Part shown: positions 1 to 6,634 of the stretch, piece by piece | Position numbering within the stretch: the first letter of the stretch is position 1 | How the letters are laid out: every line of letters begins with the position of its first letter | Translations under genes and position numbers: made by a program | Source of the DNA: CBFCZU01 sp965602635 | GTDB lineage: Bacteria > Planctomycetota > Phycisphaerae > SM23-33 | DNA length: 18,186 nucleotides | Direction of reading: 5' to 3' | NCBI GenBank assembly: GCA_965602635.1 | Contig: CBFCZU010000065.1 | Location: 1 to 18,186, forward strand | Notes under the pieces: model-generated | Told to the model about the DNA's origin: nothing | What the model saw: the letters and a program-made list of their open reading frames with translations, nothing else | Databases searched by the model: none

Positions 1-85
1 TAGCCCTGAGCAAGAGCGACGTAAGTCGCTCGCGTCGAAGCCGCTGCGGCGGATGCTGCACGCGCATCGTGCAACATCCGGGCTA
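1..85. other. Multi-hairpin element at left edge (possible structured RNA or end of one)
   Basis: A closing helix can be drawn between 1-6 (TAGCCC) and 80-85 (GGGCTA). It encloses a perfect 7-bp hairpin (14-20 with 25-31) capped by a GTAA tetraloop of GNRA type, a small 4-bp hairpin (40-43 with 47-50), and a longer hairpin (51-62 with 68-79) with one mismatch and the loop CGCAT. Together they look like a cloverleaf. I match it to no known RNA family: it is not a tRNA, because there is no 7-bp acceptor stem, T-loop or CCA. GC-rich DNA gives chance hairpins, and the window edge may cut a larger structure. Confidence 0.3.
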
Positions 86-141
86 GCCCCAGCAGGGCGT
101 CGCCACTGCCGGTTCGGCGGAAGCGCGACAACGCCTTGGTG

Positions 142-270
142 ACACGTTTGCGCGCGCAATCGCTACCCCCCCCTGGCGGTGAAATCGGGCGAAAATGAAG
201 TTTTTGGCCGCCGGCCCGGCCGGGGGTTACGGCAAGGGGCCCCTCTATGGCAACACGTTTGCGCGCGCAA
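142..270. repeat. 18-bp direct repeat pair with palindromic core
   Basis: The 18-mer ACACGTTTGCGCGCGCAA occurs exactly at 142-159 and at 253-270, 111 bp apart. Its core TTGCGCGCGCAA is a perfect palindrome, and in the second copy the palindrome extends to 14 bp (TTTGCGCGCGCAAA, 258-271). Exact length and symmetry suggest a protein binding site or a mobile-repeat remnant. The binding protein is unknown. Confidence 0.6.
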
Positions 271-354
271 AGGCTTCCGCGCACGGTAAGGGTGGAGGGG
301 GCGCGCCTCAGGTGTGCGCCTCCGAAGTGCCTGACAACCGAATGAGCGAGCGCG

Positions 355-392
355 GAGCAGCGAGTGCGGAGTGCGAAGTGCTGAGTGCGGAG
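355..392. repeat. 7-bp microrepeat (GAGTGCG-type)
   Basis: Successive 7-bp units start at 355, 362, 369, 376 and 383. They read GAGCAGC, GAGTGCG, GAGTGCG, AAGTGCT and GAGTGCG, with GAG continuing at 390-392. The array is short and imperfect. It lies in a stretch with no credible coding frame, and frames across it give low-complexity peptides only. Confidence 0.6.
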
Positions 393-520
393 GGTCCCGA
401 TAGGAACCCATTTCCCCTCTTCGTTCGCGGAGCTTGTCCGGCGTAGCCGGATTCGCGGCTCAAAACAGGAAATGCCTTGTGCTGCAAGGACTTACGGATT
501 TCAGGGGGGTCGCGAAACGT

Positions 521-630
521 TCCGTTCGGTTCCGAAACTTTCCGTTTCGTTCCGTTTCGTTCCGTAACTTTCCGTTTCGTTCCGTTTCGTTCCGTCCCGA
601 TCCACGGGGTTCCGCCTGGTTCCGCATTGC
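521..630. repeat. 10-bp tandem array, 11 units, with 30-bp superperiod
   Basis: Units of exactly 10 bp begin with TCCG (one begins TCCA) at 521, 531, 541, 551, 561, 571, 581, 591, 601, 611 and 621. The core is TCCGTTTCGT, present four times exactly (541, 551, 571, 581). Units 531-560 and 561-590 form two near-identical 30-bp blocks: a unit ending AACTT, then two TCCGTTTCGT units. The outer units have diverged. A 10-bp period is not a multiple of 3, so it argues against coding and fits a helically phased DNA element or a slippage-born array. Confidence 0.8.
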
Positions 631-697
631 CGGGGCAGCGCGCCCGGGCGGCAGTCTGCGAGCGCCGCCGGCGTGGGATCCGCCTCTGTCGAGCACC

Positions 698-726
698 TTG
701 CCGGCGGGTTACTGCGGGCTTATTTT
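698..726 (+). promoter_or_regulatory. Candidate upstream promoter for rpsA (P1)
   Basis: TTGCCG (698-703) and TATTTT (721-726) match the sigma70 -35 and -10 consensus at 4 of 6 bases each and are separated by exactly 17 nt. Transcription would start near 733 and give a leader of about 190 nt. This is a by-eye match with no direct support. Confidence 0.35.
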
Positions 727-728
727 CC

Positions 729-757
729 TTGTGACCCGGGGAGGGACGGCCTAGACT
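729..757 (+). promoter_or_regulatory. Candidate downstream promoter for rpsA (P2)
   Basis: TTGTGA (729-734) and TAGACT (752-757) each match the sigma70 elements at 4 of 6 with a 17-nt spacer. The predicted start is near 764. It directly follows candidate P1, so tandem promoters are possible, as is common for ribosomal protein genes. Confidence 0.35.
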
Positions 758-800
758 GGTCGGTCCAGTTGCCGGAGCGCCTGCTGCGGACATGCAGCCT

Positions 801-852
801 CCGGCCTATTACCGGGCGGTCCGGTAGGCCTGCCGTCGGCCTGGACGACGGC
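801..852 (+). promoter_or_regulatory. Structured 5' leader of rpsA with two hairpins
   Basis: Hairpin 1 pairs GGCCT (803-807) with AGGCC (826-830) and ACCGG (811-815) with CCGGT (821-825), leaving a 3-nt bulge and a 5-nt loop. Hairpin 2 pairs GCCGTC (832-837) with GACGGC (847-852). Both lie in the transcribed leader if either candidate promoter is right. In E. coli, S1 represses its own translation through a structured leader. Whether this leader does the same is inference. Confidence 0.4.
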
Positions 853-926
853 CGCGACGCCCGTCCGCTGGTCGGGGGCGGGAGATTCGCCGCGATCACT
901 GCGACAATGACAGGATAAAGGTACTC

Positions 927-3122
927 ATGGTCGACAAGAATCTCATCATGTCCCTGGGAATCACGGATGAGGAGATCCAGAGGGAACTCGACTCCGCAAT
1001 GGGCGGAAAGGACGCCACCACCAGCCTGGAAGAGGCCGTGCAGGACAGGGCCTCCCAGTTCCAGGTCGGCAACGTCCTCAAGGGCATGATCGTCAACGTA
1101 GTCGCCAACGACGTCTTCATTGAGGTGGGCCTCAAGAGCGAAGGGATCGTGGAGCTGGCGGAGTTCGCGGGGGGCGGGGCGGTCGAACCCGGCCAGGAGG
1201 TCGAGGTCCTGCTGGAGGCGGTGGAGTCCGCCAGCGGGCTCGTGGTGCTCTCGAAGCGCAAGGCCGATCGGATCCGGGCCTGGGAGCGGATCATCGCCAC
1301 CAAGAGCGAAGGCGACGTGGTGGAAGGCGTGGTCTCCCGGAAGATCAAGGGCGGGCTGCTGGTGGACATCGGCGTGCCGGTGTTCCTGCCCGCCAGCCAG
1401 GTTGACATCCGCCGCCCCGGCGACATCGGCGATTTCGTCGGGCGCCGCATCGAGGCGAAGGTACTCAAGATAGACGTGGAGGCGCGGAACATCGTGGTCT
1501 CCCGCCGCAGGCTCATCGAGGAGCGCCGCTCCGAGGCCAAGGAGAAGCTCCTGACCGAAATCGAGGTGGGGCAGATGCGCAAGGGCGTGGTGAAGAACCT
1601 CGCCGAGTTCGGGGCGTTCGTGGACCTGGGGGGGCTGGACGGGCTGCTGCACATCACCGACATGAGCTGGGGCCGGATCGGGCACCCCTCGGAGATGCTC
1701 CGGGTCGAGCAGGACATCGAGGTGATGATCCTGAACGTCGACCGGGAGAAGGAGAAGATCGCCCTTGGCCTGAAGCAGAAGACCCCCTCGCCCTGGGAAG
1801 GCGTCGAGCAGCGCTACCCGGTGGGCTCGCGGGTCCGCGGGCAGGTGGTCAACATCATGCCCTACGGCGTGTTCGTGAAGCTGGAGGAGGGCGTCGAGGG
1901 CCTGGTGCACATCTCCGAGATGTCCTGGACCCGGCGGATAAACCATCCCTCCGACATACTCGCCGTCGGCGAAGAGATCGACATCGTGGTCCTGGAGATC
2001 AACAGGTCCAAGCAGGAGATCTCGCTGGGCATCAAGCAGACCGAGGTGAACCCGTGGACGCTGGTGAAGGAGAAATACCCGCCCGGGACGGTCGTCGCCG
2101 GCAAGGTCCGCAACCTGACCAACTACGGCGCGTTCGTGGAGATCGAGGAGGGCATCGACGGGCTGCTGCACGTTTCGGACCTGTCGTGGACGCGGAAGGT
2201 CGGGCACCCGTCAGAGCTGCTCAAGAAGAACCAGGACATCCAGTGCGTGGTGCTGAGCGTCGATGAGCAGAAGACGCGGGTGGCCCTGGGGCTCAAGCAG
2301 CTCACCGAGGACCCCTGGCTGCGTCAGATACCCGAGCACTACATCCCCGGGCAGATCGTCAAGGGCAAGGTCACCAAGGTCACCAACTTCGGCGTCTTCG
2401 TGGAGCTGGAGAGCGACCTGGAGGGCCTGCTGCACATCTCGGAACTGGCCGACCACAAGGTGGACAACCCCGAGGAGATCGTCAAGGCGGGCGAGGACAT
2501 CGAGGTGAAGATCCTGCGGGTGGACTCGGAAGAGCGGAAGATCGGGCTCTCGCTGAAGCGCGCCCAGTGGGCGGCGGAGGACGGGGTGCCCGGCGAGACC
2601 CCGACCGAGCCGGTCCGCCGCCGGGGCGGGCTCGGGGCCGAGACCGGAATGCTGGGCGCCATGGAGGGGAGGTCCTTCATCGCCACCGCCCACACGCCCG
2701 GAGCCCCCGCCCAGGGAGAGGAAGGCCCGCCGCGCAGACGCGCCGAGAATATCGACCCGGAGAAGGCCGATCAGATCGCCATGGAAGCCCTGGGTGAAGG
2801 CAAGGACAAGCCTGCCCCCGAGGCCGAGGATAAGACGCCCGAGGCAGCGGAGAAGACTGCCGAGGCCGAGGAGAAAACCCCCGAGGCAGCGGAGAAGACT
2901 GCCGATGCCAAGGAGAAAACCCCCGAGGCAGCGGATAAGACCGCCGAGGCCAAGGAGAAAACCCCCGAGGCAGCGGAGAAGACTGCCGAGGCCGAGGACA
3001 AGACCCCCGAGGCCCAGCCGCCCGCCGAAGAGGCAAAGGCCGAAGACGCCGAGAAGCAAGCCCAGGCCGGCGAGGACGCCGCCGCGGCGGGCGAGACCCA
3101 GGATGAGGGCGAGAAAGCCTGA
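927..3122 (+). CDS. rpsA: 30S ribosomal protein S1, six S1 domains plus long repetitive acidic tail
   Basis: S1 binds mRNA on the 30S subunit and helps load structured or weak-SD messages. The 731-residue product has six S1 (OB-fold) domains at about 46-111, 127-195, 213-284, 299-371, 386-458 and 473-545. Domains 3-6 show the typical GAFVDL / GLLHITDMSW pattern and end in ALGLKQ-type strands. E. coli S1 is about 557 residues, so the 186-residue tail is extra. The tail is Ala/Glu/Lys-rich, lacks hydrophobic residues and includes tandem 14-residue repeats. The start at 927 follows AAAGG (917-921) with 5-nt spacing, a modest SD. The gene is preceded by a structured leader and two candidate promoters. 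The S1 identity is very secure; the tail function is unknown. Confidence 0.96.
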   Translation: MVDKNLIMSLGITDEEIQRELDSAMGGKDATTSLEEAVQDRASQFQVGNVLKGMIVNVVANDVFIEVGLKSEGIVELAEFAGGGAVEPGQEVEVLLEAVESASGLVVLSKRKADRIRAWERIIATKSEGDVVEGVVSRKIKGGLLVDIGVPVFLPASQVDIRRPGDIGDFVGRRIEAKVLKIDVEARNIVVSRRRLIEERRSEAKEKLLTEIEVGQMRKGVVKNLAEFGAFVDLGGLDGLLHITDMSWGRIGHPSEMLRVEQDIEVMILNVDREKEKIALGLKQKTPSPWEGVEQRYPVGSRVRGQVVNIMPYGVFVKLEEGVEGLVHISEMSWTRRINHPSDILAVGEEIDIVVLEINRSKQEISLGIKQTEVNPWTLVKEKYPPGTVVAGKVRNLTNYGAFVEIEEGIDGLLHVSDLSWTRKVGHPSELLKKNQDIQCVVLSVDEQKTRVALGLKQLTEDPWLRQIPEHYIPGQIVKGKVTKVTNFGVFVELESDLEGLLHISELADHKVDNPEEIVKAGEDIEVKILRVDSEERKIGLSLKRAQWAAEDGVPGETPTEPVRRRGGLGAETGMLGAMEGRSFIATAHTPGAPAQGEEGPPRRRAENIDPEKADQIAMEALGEGKDKPAPEAEDKTPEAAEKTAEAEEKTPEAAEKTADAKEKTPEAADKTAEAKEKTPEAAEKTAEAEDKTPEAQPPAEEAKAEDAEKQAQAGEDAAAAGETQDEGEKA
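2832..3014 (+). repeat. 42-bp coding tandem repeat in the rpsA tail
   Basis: Four in-frame 42-bp units (2832-2873, 2874-2915, 2916-2957, 2958-2999) and a partial fifth to 3014 encode the 14-residue motif KTPEAAEKTAEAEE. Variants have D for E at position 7, TAD for TAE at 9-11, or KE/ED at the unit end. The units are nearly identical in DNA as well as protein, which points to recent slippage or recombination. Copy number probably varies between strains. Confidence 0.9.
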
Positions 3123-3155
3123 CCGAGAACATAAGGCGCTGCCGGAGGAGCACCA

Positions 3156-3178
3156 GCGGCCCGCCCCTAGCGGGCCGC
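3156..3178 (+). terminator. GC-rich hairpin after rpsA, no U-tract
   Basis: GCGGCCCGC (3156-3164) pairs perfectly with GCGGGCCGC (3170-3178) over a 5-nt loop, 34 bp after the rpsA stop. No T-run follows, so it could be a weak or Rho-assisted terminator or an mRNA 3'-end stabiliser. Confidence 0.4.
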
Positions 3179-3335
3179 CGGCCTTGCGGCCCGCCCCGCC
3201 GCGCCCGCTTCGAAAGACCAGCCTGCCCGCCGCGTTAATCAAGTCGCCCCCCCGCCTTGCCGAAATTGGCTATGGAACCTTCCCGCCGCCGGGCGGAAGG
3301 AGAGTCGAGGCGTCGGGAAACGGAGGCGCGGCAAA

Positions 3336-4148
3336 ATGGCGAAAGCGGGCTTGGGCTGGTACCTGGACCACATCACGGACACCGAGCTGCTGACCGCCGA
3401 TCAGGAGAAGCAGCTCGCCCGGCGGATTCGCGAGCACCAGGATCCCTCGGCCAGGGAGCAGATGATCCAGGCGAACCTCCGCCTGGTGGTGAACATCGCC
3501 AAGCGGTTCGGCGACCGCGGCATGCTGCTCAGCGACCTGGTGGCCGAGGGCAACCTCGGGCTGGTGCGGGCGTCGGAGGAGTTCGACCCCGACGCCGGGG
3601 TGCGCTTCAGCACCTACGCCGCCTGGTGGATCAAGCAGGCCATTAAGCGGTCGCTCATCAACGCCGTCCAGCCGGTGCACATCCCCGCGTACATGACCCA
3701 GCAGATCAGCAAGTGGCGCAAGGCCGCCGGGCAACTGCAACTGGAATTGGGGCGGACCCCGACCCTCGAAGAGATTGCCAAGAAGCTGAAGATATCCGGA
3801 AAGAAAGCCGCGATGGTTCACCAGGGCCTGATGGCCGTCAACGCCCCCACTCAGATGGCCGGAGACCAGGCACAGGCCCTGGCGGAAATGCTGCCAGACA
3901 CCCAGTCCGACCCGGGAGAGTTCTGTGAGGATGAAGACAGGTCAGCGATGGTTCAGAAGCTGCTGGGGCAGCTTCCCGAACGGGAGCAGAAGATTCTGAC
4001 CTACCGCTTCGGCCTGGACGGCCACGAGGGCCCGCCCCGAACACTCAAGGAAGTGGGCACGATGGTCGGACTAACCCGCGAGCGCGTACGCCAGCTCGAG
4101 AAGCAAGCGCTGGCGAAGCTGCAGGGCCTGCTGGACGAGATGCTCTAG
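3336..4148 (+). CDS. RNA polymerase sigma factor, RpoD/RpoS-like (sigma70 family group 1/2)
   Basis: It directs core RNA polymerase to -10/-35 promoters. The 270 residues show region 1.2 at about 14-46, regions 2.1-2.4 at 38-108 (EGNLGLVRA, then FSTYAAWWIKQAIKRSL, the -10 recognition and melting segment), region 3 from about 109 (VHIPAYM), and region 4.2 at 236-263 with the helix-turn-helix TLKEVGTMVGLTRERVRQLE. It lacks region 1.1 and the long non-conserved insert of full-length RpoD, so by length it resembles RpoS/SigB-type or short SigA-type factors. A clear SD, GGAGG (3322-3326), lies 9 nt before ATG. It stands 213 bp after rpsA, with a hairpin between them. It could be the principal sigma or an alternative primary-like one; the sequence alone does not decide. 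Confidence 0.93.
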   Translation: MAKAGLGWYLDHITDTELLTADQEKQLARRIREHQDPSAREQMIQANLRLVVNIAKRFGDRGMLLSDLVAEGNLGLVRASEEFDPDAGVRFSTYAAWWIKQAIKRSLINAVQPVHIPAYMTQQISKWRKAAGQLQLELGRTPTLEEIAKKLKISGKKAAMVHQGLMAVNAPTQMAGDQAQALAEMLPDTQSDPGEFCEDEDRSAMVQKLLGQLPEREQKILTYRFGLDGHEGPPRTLKEVGTMVGLTRERVRQLEKQALAKLQGLLDEML

Positions 4149-4214
4149 GGCATCCGTCCGCGCGCGTCCGGCTCGTTTGGGCGCGTCGCCCGGGCCGCGG
4201 TCGCGGCTTACATA

Positions 4215-4241
4215 GGGCGGCCGGAACTGATCCGGTCGCCC
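4215..4241. terminator. Strong hairpin after the sigma factor gene
   Basis: GGGCGGCCGGA (4215-4225) pairs with TCCGGTCGCCC (4231-4241): 11 bp including one G-U wobble, with the 5-nt loop ACTGA, 67 bp after the sigma gene stop. There is no T-tract. It is a terminator or processing-site candidate. Confidence 0.4.
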
Positions 4242-4373
4242 GTTGAAAGCATCCCCGCCGGCGGCGGGTTCATTGCTTGGGGGCGCACATCTGACGTGAC
4301 AAGTCCGGCCGAACACGACCGCTCCGCCCTTCCACCAGCAGCGCGCCGGCAGTTGGGCAACCCACAAGAACAA

Positions 4374-4401
4374 TTGATCTTCTGAGAACGTAGTGTATGC
4401 T
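4374..4401 (+). promoter_or_regulatory. Candidate promoter of the LTA-synthase-like gene
   Basis: TTGATC (4374-4379) and TATGCT (4396-4401) each match the sigma70 elements at 4 of 6 with a 16-nt spacer. Local sequence is A/T-richer than the surroundings. The -10 covers the upstream in-frame ATG at 4397, which favours the later start at 4487. Confidence 0.35.
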
Positions 4402-4486
4402 TGAAGCCGTCCGGGGTAGGGGCTATGCTTTTGGGCTAAGGATATGTGTCGGCGGCAGCCGAAGCCACGGATGGTCGGATACCGCA

Positions 4487-6541
4487 ATGAGAGATAATGC
4501 TCCCGGGGACATCCACCGGCCGGATAAGGGCCGGGCGGAATGGCGGCCCATCGCCGCCGCCGTTCTGTTGGGACCACGAACCCGTCCGCTCTGGATCACT
4601 GCGGCGGTGGGGATGGTGCTGTTTGCTGCCTTCAGGGCGGTGCTGATACTGGCCTGCTGGGGTGATCTGGCGGAGGTCGCCGGGCGGGGGGTCCTCCGCT
4701 GCTTCCTGGTGGGGATGAAATTCGACGTCATGCCCATCGGCTTCGCCCTGTTGCCCATGGTCCTGGCGCTCTCGCTGGCCCCCGATTCGGCCCTGACCGG
4801 GCGAAGGTTCCGCCGCCTGGTGGCGGCATACGCGGCCGCGATGATCACCCTCGCCGGACTGGTCGAGGTCATCGGGGCGGGCTTCTTCATGCACGAGGGC
4901 GCCCGCCTGAACTGGATGTCGATCGGGTACCTTACCCTGGAGACCGCCGAGTTCGTCTGGAAGAACTACCCCGCCTGGCTGGTGCCTCCGGGGATAGTGG
5001 CGGTTTACTACCTCAGCTATAGGCTGCTTCGCTGGGCATTCTGGCGAGGGGGCCGACCGGCGGGGCCCGGGTGGATTCGCCCGGTGCAGACGGCCGTGCT
5101 TATCGGGCTCTGCGCGCTCGCCGCACACGGCGGGGTCCGGGGCCGGCCCGTCCGCCGCGGCTCGGCGAATTTCTCCGACAACCGGCTCATCAGCCAGTTG
5201 ACGCTGAACAACTTCTTCACCGGCTTCAGCGCGGTGCGCTCCTGCATTCAGGAGAGCGAGGACGAGCTGACGCTATACTCCTTCCCGCCGCCGGAGCCCT
5301 CTGCACGAGCGGTCGGGGCCATGCTCCACCAGGACCAGGACACGCCGCTGCCGGGCGCGGACAACCCTCTTTGGCGACGGACGGAGACAGGCCGACCGAC
5401 GCGTGACTACAACGTTGTGATGATCGTCATGGAGAGCATGGCCGGCCGGCCGGTGGGAGCGATGGGCCACAAGCCCAGCTACACCCCCCGGCTCGACGCA
5501 ATCTGCGAGCAAGGCCTGTTCTTCGATCGCATGTACGCCGTCGGCGCCCGCACCAACCGCGGGCTGGTCGGCACGCTCTGCGGGCACCCGGACCTCGGCG
5601 CCACCTCCGTGCTGAAGAGCCCCCGGGCGCTGGGCAAGTTCCTTACCCTGCCGCAGGTCTTCCGCCAGCGCGGCTACAGGACGCTCATGCTCTACGGCGG
5701 GCGGGCCAAGTTCGACAACATGGGGAAGTTTTTCGCCTCAGGCGGGGTGGAAAGGATCATCGAGCAGCGCGACCTCAACGCAAAGGCCCTCGCCGGCAAC
5801 TGGGGCGTGCCCGACGAAGTCGTCTTCGACAGGGCCCACCAGGAATTCGAGGAGTTGGGCGACCAGCAGTTCTTCGGGGTGATCCTCACGGTCTCCAACC
5901 ACGAGCCATACGACATCCCCGCCGGGCGCGTCCCCATGCTCCCGGCCGACGACGAGCGAAACCGCCAGCTCAACGCATTCCGCTACGCCGACTGGGCGAT
6001 GGGAGAGTTCTTCCGCAAGGCCCGCACCTCGCCCTATTTCGGCAGGACGATCTTCGTGCTGGTGGCCGACCACGGACAGGGCCTCAACCGCCGCTGGGCA
6101 CTCGACGTGCCCGGCTACCGCGTGCCCTGCGTGATCTACGCCCCGGGCATAATCCCGCCGGGGCGGGTCCGGACAGTCGCCAGCCAGACGGACATCGCCC
6201 CGACGCTTCTGGCGCTGATGGGCGGCCAATACGAGCATTGTTTCCTGGGCAGGAACATCCTGGCCGTTCGCCCGGGCGACGGGTTCGCCCTGCTGCACGA
6301 GGACGAGTACCTCGGCTGGGTCCGCGGGCGGCGGGCGCTGCTGCTGAGGCCCGGGAGCGACCCCATGCTGTTCAGGGTCGGCGACGACTCGATGGCCAAG
6401 ATTCCCCTGGCCCGGGCCGGTCCGGCAGAGGTCGCCGACATGCGGGGGCGGATGCTCTCGTACTACCGCACGGCGCTGGATCTGTTCCTCAACGAGGGCT
6501 ACCGCGCCCCGATGACCGCCCTGGCGGCGGCCCCCCGCTGA
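4487..6541 (+). CDS. LTA-synthase-family membrane sulfatase/phosphoglycerol transferase-like protein
   Basis: A 684-residue inner-membrane enzyme of the alkaline phosphatase/sulfatase superfamily, built like LtaS/MdoB. It has five predicted membrane segments (about 34-58, 77-98, 109-133, 162-183, 199-214), then a periplasmic catalytic domain. Visible catalytic landmarks are VMES (metal-ligand Glu316), GARTNRG (candidate nucleophile Thr356), SNHEP (His472) and VADHG (Asp528-His529, metal ligands). These match the LtaS Glu/Thr/His/Asp-His layout. The substrate is unknown. A Gram-negative-type cell has no lipoteichoic acid, so transfer of phosphoglycerol or phosphoethanolamine to a periplasmic glycan or lipid is more likely. 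I chose ATG 4487 because codon bias improves there and a promoter-like -10 covers the alternative ATG at 4397 (714 residues). Neither start has a good SD. Confidence 0.85.
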   Translation: MRDNAPGDIHRPDKGRAEWRPIAAAVLLGPRTRPLWITAAVGMVLFAAFRAVLILACWGDLAEVAGRGVLRCFLVGMKFDVMPIGFALLPMVLALSLAPDSALTGRRFRRLVAAYAAAMITLAGLVEVIGAGFFMHEGARLNWMSIGYLTLETAEFVWKNYPAWLVPPGIVAVYYLSYRLLRWAFWRGGRPAGPGWIRPVQTAVLIGLCALAAHGGVRGRPVRRGSANFSDNRLISQLTLNNFFTGFSAVRSCIQESEDELTLYSFPPPEPSARAVGAMLHQDQDTPLPGADNPLWRRTETGRPTRDYNVVMIVMESMAGRPVGAMGHKPSYTPRLDAICEQGLFFDRMYAVGARTNRGLVGTLCGHPDLGATSVLKSPRALGKFLTLPQVFRQRGYRTLMLYGGRAKFDNMGKFFASGGVERIIEQRDLNAKALAGNWGVPDEVVFDRAHQEFEELGDQQFFGVILTVSNHEPYDIPAGRVPMLPADDERNRQLNAFRYADWAMGEFFRKARTSPYFGRTIFVLVADHGQGLNRRWALDVPGYRVPCVIYAPGIIPPGRVRTVASQTDIAPTLLALMGGQYEHCFLGRNILAVRPGDGFALLHEDEYLGWVRGRRALLLRPGSDPMLFRVGDDSMAKIPLARAGPAEVADMRGRMLSYYRTALDLFLNEGYRAPMTALAAAPR

Positions 6542-6549
6542 AGAGGCAC

Positions 6550-6578
6550 TGGACGCCGCCCCGGCCGGCGAGTAAACT
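6550..6578 (+). promoter_or_regulatory. Candidate promoter of apt
   Basis: TGGACG (6550-6555) and TAAACT (6573-6578) match the sigma70 elements at 4 of 6 each with a 17-nt spacer. The predicted start is near 6585, about 50 nt before the apt ATG and upstream of its SD. Confidence 0.35.
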
Positions 6579-6634
6579 CCTGCCCCGCGCGTGGAGGGTA
6601 GCCTGTCCCGCGTCGGTCGATCGTCGGAGTCAGA

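Larger units (their letters stand above)
86..697. other. Gene-free region upstream of rpsA
   Basis: No open frame here looks coding. The frames present, including a 161-codon minus-strand one spanning 308-793, translate to Arg/Pro/Ser-rich low-complexity sequence, read through the microrepeats, and have no recognisable motif. The content I can support is the 18-bp repeat pair, the 7-bp microrepeat and the 10-bp tandem array, listed separately. A small hairpin (108-111 with 115-118) is also present. Confidence 0.6.
4149..4486. other. Intergenic region between the sigma factor and LTA-synthase-like genes
   Basis: This 338-bp gap has no credible gene. It holds the 11-bp hairpin at 4215-4241, a smaller GC palindrome near 4252-4266, and a promoter-like pair at 4374-4401. 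An in-frame ATG at 4397 would extend the next gene by 30 codons, but the codon third positions there are only about 57% G/C, unlike the gene body. Confidence 0.5.

Noticed and set aside
1..85. tRNA gene
   Set aside because: The cloverleaf look lacks a 7-bp acceptor stem, T-loop sequence and anticodon-arm geometry.
521..630. CRISPR array or replication iterons
   Set aside because: The units are contiguous 10-mers with no spacers, no cas gene is present, and no DnaA boxes or rep gene were seen.
308..793. 161-codon minus-strand open frame upstream of rpsA
   Set aside because: The translation is Arg/Pro/Ser/Thr low complexity, crosses both the 10-bp and 7-bp arrays, has no motif and overlaps the rpsA promoter candidates. 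Long open frames are common by chance at this GC content.
720..2207. 495-codon antisense frame across rpsA
   Set aside because: It is the antisense shadow of the S1 repeats. The His/Asp/Leu-rich composition arises from the reverse of GC-biased codons, and rpsA is certain.
4397..4486. N-terminal 30-codon extension of the LTA-synthase-like protein
   Set aside because: Third-position G/C is only about 57%, a promoter-like -10 overlaps the ATG, and the extra residues do not look like part of the family. Kept as an alternative start only.
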